DNA from: Lepus europaeus | Lineage: Eukaryota > Chordata > Mammalia > Lagomorpha > Leporidae | Direction of reading: 5' to 3' | Assembly (NCBI RefSeq): GCF_033115175.1 | Contig: NC_084834.1 | Coordinates: forward strand, 36,624,077-36,688,076 | Length of the DNA stretch: 64,000 nt | Shown here: in pieces, positions 1-12,414 of the stretch | Layout of the letters: every line of letters starts with the position of its first letter | Numbering within the stretch: the first letter of the stretch is position 1 | Made by a program: the position numbers and the translations under genes | The notes under the pieces: generated by a model | Databases searched by the model: none | The model's input: only the letters and a program-made list of their open reading frames with translations | Told to the model about the DNA's origin: nothing

Positions 1-1618
1 TTCAGAATACAAATGAAAGTGCATTACAGCCACATGGTCACACTATGAATCCCTAATAAGCAGGTGCTATCATGGTGATTGCAATATACAATGACACCAC
101 CCACAGATGAAAGAAGTGCCCAGCACTCTGCATTTGAGACCTGGCACTGCAACTACATTCTTTGCTGGATCAATTCAAGCCTCATTTAGATTGTAAATGA
201 ATGTGCTCTGGATGAATGTATTTTATAAATGGGTTGCACTTTTCTTTTTTCAGCATTCTTAAATGTCCCTGTTTTTCCAGCAGAAACGATCTTTTCTTTG
301 GCTATTCCAAAGCACTGCTAGAAAGCAAGTGAACCACCTTGCCTCCTCCTCCATCATAAAGGACCTTGAACTCTTCCTTCCAGGGGCCACTTTAGTATGA
401 GGATTCTATTGCCATAAAATAAACGCTAAGAGAAAGGGGATTTCAAAGAAGTCTCCACATCAAACTGAGAACATCTTCACTCACTTTATTTATTAAAGAA
501 CAGGGACTTCTAGAGTACAAAGATTGTCAAATCTAGAGTCATTTTTATCAAAGTCAGGCAAGCATGCTGTTTCCTAATGGTTTTCTGTTTTTTGGTGTTT
601 TTTTTTTTCAGCAGTTCCAAAGTCCTTCCAGTTGGCACCCCATTCACTGTTCCTTTAGTCTACTGTGTTCACCCATAAAATCAAATAAATGGAAAAATGT
701 CCTCCCTGTACTTCAAAAATTCCCTTGTTGGAGCCTGTACAAATAGATCAGAAAGCATTGTACTCAGACACATTGTGTCGAGGGTATTTCATTTGAGGTG
801 GAACAAGTACAAGGGCAGAAAGGTGCCAAAGCTTCACATTCCTTAGGAAAAAAAGACATTAGCTATCAAAAAGCAGACAATTAAAAAATGGGGACTGGCA
901 GTGAGAGTACAAACTAATTAAAAACAAAAGTGATATGTATGTATGTCAGCCAAGATGAGCTGACTTATGACGTAGTAAAAAACAAAACAAAGCAAACAAA
1001 TAAAAATGTTGTTTCTTACTACCCCTCATCCCCCCAAAAGTCCAGTGTTCCTGGGAATCAGTCTGTCCTGCAGGTATGGGCTCAGCTCTATCTGCTGCTT
1101 TGATCTCATGGCACATCCACGCCCTTGGAGTACCCCCAAGATCACAGCAGCAGAGAAAGAATGTTTAGCTTCCTAGCGTTGGTAAGTACTTCTGCACCAA
1201 AGAATCACTTGTTACTTCTACTCGCATTTTATCGGATAAAGCAAGTCACAAGATCACCCATCATCTAGGAGTAGTGGAAATATGATTTCCCACTCCCATG
1301 TCCCAACTTAGTGTGTCTGGAAAGAATAGACCAGACACACTGGTGAGTAAGTCAACCATTTTCCACATGACAGAAAGTCAAATGAACCAAATTTCCCATC
1401 CAGATGTCCAGCTATACATCCCCAACCTTCCTTTACATTGTCCTATTTTGTTTCTGATCAATAAATCCATGTAGAATTGTAGGATATAAATCGTCAAGGA
1501 AATATGGAGCAAAAAGCAAATTAATATTAGTGGGACAAATGGCTACATAAAAGAGAGCTAAGACTATTTCAGCTTTAATGCCAAGGTAGATAAGAAAAAA
1601 GAAATACATGTTTTCAAA
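1..1618. other. intergenic, nothing recognised
   Basis: I see no exon structure, RNA gene or repeat family that I can name. Open frames here are short and unremarkable. Confidence 0.5.
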
Positions 1619-1853
1619 AATCTATTTATGTTAAAGGCAGGGTAACAAAAATGAAGAGAGACACAAAGAGGGGGAAATCTTCCATCCGTTGGTTCGGTTC
1701 CCAAATGCCCCAATAACCAGCAATATGCCAGGTTAAAGATAAGATGAAGGAACCCCACCTAGGTCTCCCATGTTGGTGGCAAGAACTCAAGCACTTGGAC
1801 TGTGATTTATTGCCTCTCAGGGGCATTAGCAGGAATCTGAATCAGAAGCACAG
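1619..1853 (-). repeat. CSINE, older copy, first part (interrupted)
   Basis: This is the reverse complement of a lagomorph C-repeat. It shows the purine-rich complement of the CT tract, a 'cttccatccgttggttc' body, and 'ggtctcccatgttgg' followed by 'aagcacttgga'. The element resumes at about 2,538 after two inserted SINEs, so this is the outer and older element of a nest. Confidence 0.75.
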
Positions 1854-1858
1854 GGGAG

Positions 1859-2199
1859 GGGCCGGCCCCGTGGCACAGTAGGTTAATCCTCCACCTGCAG
1901 CACCAGCATCCCATATGGGCGCTGATTCTAGTCCCAGTTGCTCCTCTTCCAATCCAGCTCTCTGCTATGGCCTGAGAAAGCAGTAGAAGATGGCCCAAGT
2001 CCTTGTGTCCCTGCACCTGTGTGGGAGACCGAGCAGAATCTCCTGGATTCTAGCTTTGGATTAGCAAAGCCACAGCCGTTGCGCCCATTTGGGGAGTGAA
2101 CCAGTGGATGGAAGATCTTTCTCTCTGTCTCTCCCTCCCACTGTTTGTAACACTACCTCTCAAATAAATAAATTAATTAATCTTTAAAAAAAAAAGAAT
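1859..2199 (+). repeat. CSINE inserted in an older CSINE
   Basis: The copy is full length: a 'ggccggccccgtggcacag' head, a Pol III B-box-like 'gattctagtcccagttgc', a CT tract, and an AAATAAATAAATTAATTAATC-type tail. The flanking repeat AGCACAGGGGAG lies at 1,847-1,858 and again at 2,538-2,549, beyond the next SINE. The two SINEs therefore share one outer duplication. Confidence 0.88.
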
Positions 2200-2537
2200 G
2201 GCCGGCGCCGTGGCTCACTAGGCTAATCCTCTGCTTGCGGCGCCGGCAACCAGGGTTCTAGTCCCAATCAGGGTGCCAGATTCTGTCCTGGTTGCTCCTC
2301 TTCCAGGCCAGCTCTCTGCTGTGGCCCGGGAGTGCAGTGGAGGATGGCCCAGGTGCTTGGGCCCTGCACCCGCATGGGAGACCAGGGGGAGGCACCTGGC
2401 TCCTGGCTTCAGATCGGCGCAGCGCCAGCCGTGGCGGCCACTGGGGGGTGAACCAACGGAAGGAAGACCTTTCTCTGTCTCTCTCTCTCTCACTGTCTAA
2501 CTCTGCCTATCAAAGAAAAAAAAAAAAAAGCAGCAGC
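2200..2537 (+). repeat. CSINE joined head-to-tail to the previous copy
   Basis: Its head 'ggccggcgccgtggctcac' begins directly after the A-tail of the preceding SINE, and it ends in 'ctgcctatcaaag' plus an A-run. It is closer to the young consensus than its neighbour. I see no separate target duplication between the two. Confidence 0.88.
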
Positions 2538-2624
2538 AGCACAGGGGAGCTGAGTCTTATCAGCACTCCGATATCAGATGTGGGTATCCTAAGCAGCAGC
2601 TTAACCTGCTGACCACAAATGTCT
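2538..2624 (-). repeat. CSINE, older copy, second part
   Basis: This is the head end of the minus-strand SINE begun at 1,619. It reads 'gctgagtcttatcagcactccgat', then the complement of the tRNA-like head around 'agcagcttaacctgctgacc'. Confidence 0.65.
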
Positions 2625-3639
2625 AACCCCAAATATTTTTGTGGAATAAATTTTTATAAGTAAAATTATCCTCATTTATTGAAGTGAGCTAAAGAATAAC
2701 TATCTTAAAATGTGTATGGAAATAAAATTCCTGCTTGTATTACTAATCCAAAAGTCCTACGATTTTTGCTAAAGTGCTTAACTCAATATTAGACATGCAT
2801 AAAGATACACCTAACAACAATAAGATCACTTGTAATAAAATCTAAAATATACAGTTTTACCACTAGAACAACGTTGATGCACAGACTTCTTAAAGCATAA
2901 TTAATAACAAAAAAGAAAGTTTTGCATGTTTCTCCATATCATTCAGCACGCTACAATTGATTGCTTTATTAGTCAGTGAGTCAGCTCTAGGGATACAAAC
3001 GCTGGATGATCTCATAAGCAGGTTTGGCAGATGAAAACATTATTTATTCAATATGATGTGAAAGCATATATTTAATAAATCAAAGACCAAAACATTTTGC
3101 TGTATAATGTAGCAAAAAATACTTCCAAGAATTTGAAAAAAAAATTGAATTATAACTCAGGTAGTTTTTATGGAAAATGATATTAACGAAATCTACTATT
3201 TTTGAAAATGGCAAGATTAAGAATCAAAAACAAAAAAATTCAGTGGTATAAAAGAAGAATTATTTCTTTGAATTTATGAACAATGCCGGTTAGAGAAAAA
3301 ACTAGAAAACAGAAAATGAAAAAGGTAAAGTTCAAATATCAGCTATGCTTATGAATTGGTTCCTATTTTAATAAACATGCTAATCCTATTCATCCCAATG
3401 AGTGCTTATCTTCTAGTAGTAGTCACAATATGAGACAAGCATGTTCATTCCAAAAGCCACAATTTCTCAGGGCGATTTTGAGTTTGCTCTGTTGAAATGG
3501 CAAGTGCAGTGGAAGCAGGTGTATTACTGGAACTGCAAATCCTACACTTTCCTTAGCCTTGATTTCATCGTGTTAAGAAGGGCATTGCTAAGCTGGAGCT
3601 CCAGGAAACAAGGCAGAACAGGACAACAGAGGTTTTAGA
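2625..3639. other. AT-rich intergenic, nothing recognised
   Basis: AT-rich sequence with no feature I can name. Confidence 0.5.
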
Positions 3640-4010
3640 GAAATGTTTCCATGAAGAACGGATAAAGTTCCTGGGGATATTTAACCTAGAAAAGAAAAGT
3701 TGCAGGAATAACATGAAGGCCCCCCTACAATATCTGAAGAGCTGTATTCTACAAGTTATTTGATGTATCCTCTGAAGTTAAAAAAGACAGATTATGATAG
3801 GAATATGGATCACTGTAAGAACTATTCATAACAATTATAACTGACCAAAAAGGTGTGATTTGGTAGTAAACTGCTCTCTATAAAACACAATTCAAATAAT
3901 CAGATGCTTCTCTTCTGGGGACTGTATAACATTCACATTGAGTGACAAGCTAGATCAAATAAGTCCCAGAATCCTTTCCAATGCTCTGATTATCACAATA
4001 TAGGCATTTA
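3640..4010 (+). repeat. fossil L3/CR1-like LINE 3' end
   Basis: The phrases 'ctggggatatttaacctaga', 'acatgaaggc' and 'tatctgaagagctgt', then 'ggggactgtataacattcac', follow the layout of the conserved 3' end of CR1-clade LINEs (mammalian L3). The copy is very diverged, so the assignment rests on word order and not on identity. Confidence 0.5.
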
Positions 4011-5419
4011 GGAATTAGGCAGTTTTTAGATACAAATTTGATTTTGTAGGGATTATTAATATTTAAATCCAGTATTTTAAGTGCATAAGGAATCTGAGTT
4101 TTGCCAAAGTTAAGATTCTATTTTTGTTTTGTTTTGTTTTTTAAATGAAGTGAGATCTTAATGAACTAATTTTCATATATTGCTTTAAATTGAATCTGAA
4201 TTGAAGTCCCAAAGTGGTCTTTCCACTGGTTTCATTGTTTTTCTTGATATGCGGTATTTTTTAAGATGTAAGCTATATTTTTTGTAATAGATATTGTCTT
4301 GTTTTTAAATAGTGAAAAATAAGGTAAACATGAAAGAATTTACTATCATCAGTCTAGGCTAACCATGGTCATTATTTTGATTCATCTTTTTCCAGTCTTT
4401 TCCTTTGTGTAAGTTTTTTTTATAGGAGCTAGCCTCATTATTTATGATAGTTACCTTCTATAAAGTGAAAAGTCATTGCAAAACCAATTTAGCAAATACT
4501 GAGCCACTATACTCTAAACTAGTGTAGAGGAAACGCGGGGTTAGGTTCTATTCTGCTTACAATATCTTCACCAGCTGAACAATCCACACCCTTGTTTCAT
4601 GTGCATTTCTGTTTAAAAACATTTTATTTAATATATGTTGCTGATTGCTTCATTAACACTGAACTCAAAGCTAGCAATATTATAACTTACCCCTAAAGGG
4701 AGCTTACTGAACAAATTTATATTCTCTATAAGGTATCCCACAGCCTTTGTGTGTTTATCAACAGACAGCATATTAATGCTTATATTTGGGAGCAACTTCA
4801 AACAGTAAAATCACCAACAAAAGTCCCCGAAATGCAAAAAAAAAAAAAAAAGTGACATTAAAAAGACTGCCAGAAGAACATGTGTTAATAGCATGAAACT
4901 GAAACAAGAAGATAGAATGTAATCTCGCTTGACCTCAGTTGGAAATATGCATGTAGGTTGACTCAAATTATTTACCACTCTGCATGTGGCTACAAATGAT
5001 TGCAAAACTACCCTGGGTATTGATTTTGAGGATACAAATAAGCTTTATCACATAAGCAAATTGAAAACTATGTAATATGCAAGTAATGAGGATTGGTTGT
5101 ATTTTGTATTCTGTCTCTTTCCATATTGTTATGTAGTTTTCATAAGAATACTTTTAATAACTACCTACTACTCTGTCAAATAATTACACCAAACATTGCC
5201 CATGCTTAGATTGCTACATCTTTAGCTCTGCATCAGTTAGGAGCATGGGGTTTCAAGTGATGACAACACTTTATAAACAAGTTCACAAAAAGGAAATCTC
5301 TTAGTTTACATAACCTGAAAAGCCCAGTAATAGCTTTGACTAGCTTCACACATGGTGAGCTCAAAGGTTCAAGCAGTGTCATAAATGTGAATATATCACC
5401 ATTAATTTGTATAAGCTTC
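4011..5419. other. AT-rich intergenic, nothing recognised
   Basis: The stretch contains one A15 run near 4,837 and no other feature I can support. Confidence 0.45.
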
Positions 5420-5905
5420 AATTTCTTTCATGAATGTTTTATAGTTTTCATTGTTGAGATCTTTCATTTCTTCCAAAGTAGTTTATTTGGTGGCTATTAT
5501 AAATGATATCTTTTTCATTTCTTTTTCAAATAGCTCACAGGAAATATGTAGAAATTATAGTAATTTATACCTGTTGATGACATATCCTGAAACTACACTG
5601 AGTTCATTTGTTAGTTCTAACTGGTTTTAGGGGAGAGCAGTGGAATCAAGAGCTTTCTGTATCTAAGATCATGTCATCTGCAAAGAGGAACAATTTTACT
5701 TCCTTCTCTCTAATCTAGATGCTTTTTATTTTTCACTCTTGCCTGATTCCTCGGGCTAGGACTTCCAGTACTATGTTGAATATAGTAGCAAAAGAGGGTA
5801 ACCTGCCTTGTGTTAAACTTGGATTTGTTTGGTTGTTGATGCACTTGTAGATTATTTGTGAGCTTTTTTTCTGCCCTTGTCTTATGAAATATATCATATA
5901 TAGTC
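5420..5905 (-). mobile_element. L1 ORF2 fragment
   Basis: The plus strand reads 'tttatagttttcattgttga', 'gatctttcatttctt' and 'gatcatgtcatctgcaaaga'. These are the reverse complement of a conserved stretch of mammalian L1 ORF2 (reverse transcriptase region). It is decayed, with no open frame. Confidence 0.7.
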
Positions 5906-5931
5906 TTGAGTCATTATCTTAGCCCTATAGC

Positions 5932-6085
5932 AGCCCAAAGCCAGGACCAAGGAACTCAATGTAGATCTCCCACTTGGGAGGCAGGGTCCCAAGAACTCCA
6001 GCCATCATCTGCTGCCTCCAAGGGTGTACATTAACAAGAAGCCAGATCAGAAGTAGAAGAGGCATGCCTCAAACCAATCACCATG
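5932..6085 (-). repeat. SINE fragment (C-repeat related)
   Basis: The words 'agatctcccacttggga', 'caagaactccagccatcat' and 'aagccagatcagaagtag' are the reverse complement of the middle of a lagomorph SINE. Both ends are missing. Confidence 0.65.
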
Positions 6086-6139
6086 ATGATTCAATATTTA
6101 TACAAATTTTTAAGTGTACATAATGAAAAAAGACTATTT

Positions 6140-6290
6140 CATGTGTACTCACTTTGTAGATGAGTAACTTGTATCTTGCCCAAGATTACACATCAAGGCT
6201 GTGACTACATCAGACCTAAATCTGTACTTAAATCTCTGACTCCAAAATCCAGGCCCTGTCCACTCTGCCACACACCTGTCATGTCGTCTG
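6140..6290 (+). repeat. MIR fossil
   Basis: 'tttgtagatgagtaact', 'cttgcccaagattacacatc' and 'aatccaggccctgtccactc' follow the 3' half of the MIR core in order. Confidence 0.6.
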
Positions 6291-6338
6291 GACTTTAGCC
6301 TTTGCACTGGAACTTTATATAACTTAGGACATTAGTGG

Positions 6339-6671
6339 GGCCGGCACTGTGGCGCAGTAAGTTAATCCTCCTCCTGCAGTGCTGGCATCCCATACAGGTG
6401 CCTGTTCTAGTCCCAGCTGCTTCTCTCCCAACTAGCTCTCTGTTATGGCCTGGGAAAGCAGTGGAAGATGGCCCAAGTGCTGGGGCTCCTGCACCCACAT
6501 GAGAGACCCAGAAGAAGCTCCTGGCTCGTGGCTTCAGATCAGCTCAGCTCTGGCTGTTGCGGCCATCTGGGGAATAAACCAGCGGATGGAGGACCTTTCT
6601 CTCTGTCTCTCCCTCTCTCTGTCTGTAACTCTACCTCTCAAAAAATAAATAAAATCTTAAAAAAAAAAAGA
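6339..6671 (+). repeat. CSINE, full length
   Basis: It runs from head 'gggccggcactgtggcgcag' through the CT tract to 'ctacctctcaaaaaataaat' and a poly(A) tail. It is moderately diverged, and I see no clean target duplication. Confidence 0.88.
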
Positions 6672-7467
6672 TACCAGTGAGTATGGTTTGAGGCTGATTT
6701 GTCTCTTCTCATTATATATATATTTTAGAGGTTAAATAAATATGCCTAGGTTGGAAAGTAAAAACCTTATCAAAACCAAAATATCAGAAAATATCCACTT
6801 TTTTAAAAGCTGAATAAAACATGCAAGTACTGATTAATCTATTGTTTGCAATTCATTGTGAAAAGGTAGAATTACGCTTTGAAAGATTTGCTTATGGAAG
6901 AGACAATATAAACATTTTTAAATCTCACACTTCAGCAGTTTTAAAAGAACAACTGGGGAACTACTTGGCTGTGAAATGTAGAAAGTTCCCTCAATTCTCT
7001 CTATAAAAACAATCTGAATTATAAAAAAAATCTGAACATTTAAAACAATTGGGTCTCAAAGCAGCAGTCAAATAAAACATTGCTGCCCCATCCTCAAATT
7101 TCTCATGTGTCTTTTGTACATACATTTTGCTACAAAAGAGCCAACAATTTCTCTTCTGCAGGCAACATTTGGATGCTCATTTTCTTCAGTTTCTTCCTGA
7201 TTTAAATGGGATGCTGACAATTACTAGTGGGCCAATCTGGTGCTACATGATTGGCAATCATTCCCTGATCCAGAAAACTATCTATTTACACAACCCTGTA
7301 ACTTACTTGGACTCACAGCTCTGGTCAAGAAAATTACAGCACATTGAGACTTAACACTATCTATTAACATGGAAATTTTATCCTATGACACCAGGGTATA
7401 CCATTACTTGGATGGTTATCATTACCTTCACTACAATAACATTATCCAGTGTTGAAAAGAATGGGTC
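6672..7467. other. intergenic, nothing recognised
   Basis: No gene or repeat that I can name. A short TA run sits near 6,715. Confidence 0.45.
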
Positions 7468-7735
7468 TCCACCAGCGATGTGGTACATCAGGTTAAGCCA
7501 CCTCTTGCAATGCTGGCATCCCATATCAGAGTGCTGGTTTGAGTCCTGGCTGCTCCACTTGTGGGCCAGCTTCCTGATAATGCACCTGGGAGGACAACAG
7601 AAGATGGCCCAAGTACCAGGGCCTGGGCCACACATGTAGGAGACCCAAATGTAGTTCCAGGCTCCTGGCTTCAACCTGGCCCAGCCCTGGCTATTGCAGC
7701 CATTTGAGGAGTGAACTCGCCAATGAAAAATCTCA

Positions 7736-7782
<47 letters not shown>

Positions 7783-7838
7783 CCTCACCTTCTCTCCACT
7801 ATTCTGCATTTCAAATAAATAGAAAATAGAAAAAAAAA
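7468..7838 (+). repeat. CSINE with long (TC)n
   Basis: It has a diverged head ('ccagcgatgtggtacatcag'), a full body, a pure TC microsatellite at about 7,740-7,780 and a 'tcaaataaatagaaaat' tail. The CT tract has expanded well beyond that of the other copies. Confidence 0.8.
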
Positions 7839-8299
7839 TGAATGGTTCTATAACCATCTTGGTTGGGCCACCACAACATAACTGACACATATACATCAAA
7901 GCATTTTAATATGCCAAAACTTCTACCAAATCAGCACTGTGAAAACCCATTTTCATCAGCCTAACTTAGGGACATCTCAGTGTGATGCCATAATGTTCCA
8001 TTCATTTTTCAGTAACTAGTCTCCTTTGGGTCAAAATCAGCTTGTTTTCTCCACTGAAAAATTTCAGTGCATTTTATGAAGCCTGCTGACCAGAGACACA
8101 ATCTCAAGGAGCTTTCCTGGGTACCTGAGGTTCCTTGTGAAACTCATCTCCTGTCCCCTGTACCTCTTTGCCTCGCATCAGCATCAGAAAGCTTCCAGGC
8201 ATTTCTCTCCTCTGTGGCTCCTAAGGGCAGGGCCTTTGAGCCCAAGCAAGTTCTGTTGCCTCTTTCTCTTGGAATCTGGACCTCAATAGGGCACTTTTC

Positions 8300-8422
8300 C
8301 CAAGCTTATTAGCAGGGAGCTGGATTGGAAGTGGAGCAGTCAGGACTCACAGCAGCACTCATATAAGATGCTAGTGTCACAGGCAGTGGCTTAACCCAAT
8401 GCTTCAAACACCAACCAGCCTC
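8300..8422 (-). repeat. CSINE head fragment
   Basis: 'agcagggagctggattggaa', 'caggactcacagcagcactc' and 'gcagtggcttaacccaatgc' are the complement of a SINE 5' half. The body and tail are missing. Confidence 0.7.
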
Positions 8423-9835
8423 TTAGAATGATTTTTTTTAAAAAAAGAAGAAAAGAGAATGTTTCACAAGGAAGAAGGGCTGACTAATCTGGTACTGCTA
8501 AGAAATCAAGTCAAATGTCACAGTGGGCACTGGCACTTCCAAAGAGAATGAAGTAGAAGTGGTACTGCATGACTTCTAGGAACAAGTTAGAAAAGAGGAT
8601 CCAACCTTTGTCTTGTTCTTGCTTGGGATGCCTGCTCAACAAATGCAATGAAGAAGCCAACCAATGATCTGGAAATGCCACATGTAGATGTTCCAGCAAC
8701 AACTGCAACTGAGGTCCCAACCAACAGCTAGCACTGCCTTCTGGATGCATGGATGAATGTGTCTTTGTGTCTTTGGAGCCTTGGAGCTCTCCAGTGCATG
8801 CTGAGTAGAACAAAGGAAAACTATATCTATAAATCCCTTTTCAAACTACGGCTATATAAACAAAACAAATATTGACATTGTTTTAAGGCACTCTACTTTG
8901 GGGATGTGTTTGTAGCAATAGGTAGCTATAATACTGATGTATTCTATATGGCACAGCTACCAGAGGGAAGGGGTCATCTGACCCATATCCAACTATATGC
9001 CATTTAGAATAGAACTTTTATTTTCTCATGTTGTAGATATTTAGTGATTTTTTCTGCTGAGAAAGTTTCCAATACTACCTTAACTAATACAAGTGGGCAC
9101 TAAAAATTTTTCAACATGGCTTAGCAACCTAGAAGTCACTGGTAATCTTAGGGAGAATGATTTGCATGGGAAGATCTGTAAGGAAGTCAGAAATGAGCTA
9201 GCTAGCTGAGTATGAGAAAGTTGAGATAGAATTCTAGGCAGCTATTTCCAGTATTCTGCTTTGGGAAGGGAAGAGGAAGCTGGATGGGGATCAGGAATCT
9301 ATTGAAGCTTTACCTATGCTTAAGGACCAGTATGGGGTAGGATGGAGGGGGTGCACTTTGGGGCTAGTTTGTTGCAATATGTACAGGAAAGAATTGGACT
9401 ATGTAAAGCCAATGGAAAGAATCCATATGAGAGAGAAAGACTGAAGGGAAAAAATGAGAAAGGGATTTCTGTGAAGTTGGAAATGGGAACAAGTCTTAAT
9501 CTTAGAAGAGTTAGCTTTCTCTTTCTGTGAGAAAAAGGAAGGGGCAGGTGGAGACATGCGTAGGTAGGCTAGTTTCTTATTGATATGCAAGACTTATTTT
9601 CTCTACAAAGTAGAGGAAAACTCATCTGCTAAAGGTGAGATGGAGAAAAGATCAAAATTCAAGAAAGGAAAGTATGGGGGCAATACACCTTCCTGCACTA
9701 ATAATCATAACAATTCTCTTCCTTCCCACAATTCCAAAGAAGGCCTTTGAATTTACCTGAATTAGCTCTGAACTCATCACTCCTGCCAAGGGGAGAAAGA
9801 TTTCTTCTTCATTCACATCCTTATCCCAGCAGATG
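8423..9835. other. intergenic, nothing recognised
   Basis: The longest frame here (8,511-8,813, minus) has no recognisable domain. Confidence 0.4.
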
Positions 9836-10050
9836 AAAATAGACTCTGAAATCAGAGTCCTAGGTTACAACCTCAAAGCCAAAATTCTTCAATAGCCCAT
9901 CCTCCATTTTCTAACCTATAAAATAGACAAAATACCACAAACATTTCATCATTGGGAGGATAGAAGAGAAAATGTATAAAATAGACAATACATAGTAGGG
10001 ATTTCACAAATCATGGCTCTTCGTATTCATTCAACAAATATCTAATTGAG
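9836..10050 (-). repeat. MIR fossil
   Basis: 'ctctgaaatcagagtccta', 'cattttctaacctataaaat' and 'aatacatagtagggatttca' are the complement of MIR in the correct order. Confidence 0.55.
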
Positions 10051-11913
10051 AATCTATATGACTCAAGTCAATGTGCAGTGTATTAACACAGAATGAATTC
10101 TCAGTTGGATATTTAATGATATTTGCCTAAAGGCATAGCAATTGTGGAATCAATGAGAATCTAAAGGGACATGATTCCTTTAGAACTTTAAACTAGTAAA
10201 AAAAAAAAAAAACCATAAATAATGAAACAATTGCAGAAAGAGTTGCCAATTGTTTCATTTTTTGTTTGTATTCACAGTGATAACCAAAATGTTTTCTCCC
10301 TTTTACACTGTGTATACCTATTCGCTTCAAATTCATTTCGGGGATCTTGCTGAAAAACCATTTCCCTAAGGATTTCACTGGAAAAAAAAAAAGGAGTTGT
10401 TAAGGACTACAGCTCTGAAAGCTTTGAGAAAGCCTCCTGAGATAACTCTGGACTGTGTTATTCACTAAACTTGCTCTGATCTTAGGATCCTCTGAGCTGC
10501 ACAGATAGATAATAGCCCAGAAGACAAAAGTCTAAATCCATTTCTATTTTAAAAATAGACAAAAATGAAATGTAAATTTTCTTCCAACTTTCAGTTAACT
10601 AAAGTAATTTAAGGTATAGGAATACAGTTTCTTCCAATTCTCTTAACCTTTTCCATTCAGGCTAACACATTATTCTTAGAACTCGGCTCTTTAAAAAATA
10701 AGGAGGCCTTTTTGTCTAGAAAGAGTGAACATCCCTGGAGTAATAAACATCTCTAATATCCAGACCATGTTTTGGAAACATCATTTCTCACCAGAGGTAG
10801 ATTTTGAAAGAACTGGGTATTGTAGATCCAGATCAGGAAATATGTTAATTAAGCCTGGAGTATCTTGTCACTTCACATGGTAAAGAAGTTATCAAAAAAA
10901 AAAAAAAATTAGGGTCATATACCCAAGGACTCAGATACCAAATTGAAGATTTTCTCACCAGTCATAAATGGACCAACTTGAGCTTCAATAAGAATAAGAA
11001 AAGCTATAGATTAAAATCTATATCATGTTTAATCCAAAATTTCACCATGATATTTTAAAAATGAAAGACACTAATTAGGTTTAAAGGATAACAGAAAATC
11101 AGCTATTTGTTTCAAAATCAAGAAAATAAAGTGAAAGAATCAAGCATTTACCATGTGCTTTTTCTATGAACTGAACTGTTGGGTAGGTTCTGGGAAAACA
11201 AAGATGTGTCTCTTTAGGAAACCAATCTAGCAAATAAAGAAAAGTGATCACGACCCCCAAATAATTGATGAAACAAGGCCTTGTGTATCAGTGGCTGCTG
11301 ACATCCTCAGGAGAGAGACAACAAGATATGTCCTGCTTGGTCAGAAAATACAAAACCATCTACAGTGGTGTCAAAGGACTCAAATATGAGTCTGGTCAGA
11401 CTTTTGGATCCAGCTGCTAATTTCAGGACATATCAAGGACATAAGAAAGCCAAACCTCACCAAGAACATGAAATCATAAAAACCTAAAGTACATGAAACT
11501 CTCCACTTCATGGGCCTGATTTCCTCAATAAATAAGTTTTAGTACCTGAAAGGGATGAGGACATCCACATATTAAAGGTATTTAAGATATTTCAAACACT
11601 TTTTTAAATGGGCAAAGTGAAAATACAGTGCGAAGGTATAATAATAGGTGTAATGAAATTACTTTTGTAAACACAAGCAATTATTCTAGAAGTGCTGGTG
11701 GTGGTAACTTTGGCAAGTGGTAGCAAAATGTGATTAAGATGAGGTCCGTGGGCAGGGAGCTTCTAGAGGACCAGCACCGTTCTGCTTCCTGACATGGTTG
11801 CATGGTTTACAGGAATGAATTATTCTACACATCTGATTTGTGTAGTATTCTAAGTATATGTCTTATTTTAAACATTAAGAAATTTCAGGGCTACAATACC
11901 AGCCCAAGATTTG

Positions 11914-11914
<1 letters not shown>
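10051..11914. other. intergenic, nothing recognised
   Basis: A-runs occur near 10,198, 10,382 and 10,893. I found no feature I can support. Confidence 0.4.
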
Positions 11915-11969
<55 letters not shown>

Positions 11970-12010
11970 ACTTTGCCCTTCAAATAAATAGATAAATAAA
12001 TCTCCGAAAA
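11915..12010 (+). repeat. CSINE 3' end with (CT)n
   Basis: A CT microsatellite at about 11,920-11,967 is followed by 'gtcactttgcccttcaaata' and an AAATAGATAAATAAATCTC tail. Only the 3' end of the SINE is present. Confidence 0.75.
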
Positions 12011-12414
12011 ATGCAAAGGGTCTTTTGAATCGGTATAAATGATAAAGAAGTAAATAGTCTCCCAACCTTGGTTCCTGTGTTAGATGCTTTCAAGAAATAC
12101 AAGCTCTCTCTCAGGATTTTGCAGATGACGTATGCAAAGATTTCTTAGGTTCAAGTGAAAGCCTGAAAGCCAATCTGTCCTCTCATGTGAAGATTGAATT
12201 TCTTGGACCAACAAGCTACAGGCAAAGACAATTCTTGAGAACAGATTGGTGATCAAACACATTCATCCTAAATTACGAGCATTGTTTATTCACTTATTTA
12301 TTTACTTTGATAGATGACAAAACCATGAATTAAAATATTACATGCATATACACACATACATGCATGTATGTAAGTCTAGGGCCTCTCAGGGAAGTTGTAA
12401 CTAATCCCAAATGA

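Noticed and set aside
7378-7899. 173-codon minus-strand frame
   Set aside because: It reads through a SINE and its TC microsatellite (alternating RE residues), so it is a repeat translation.
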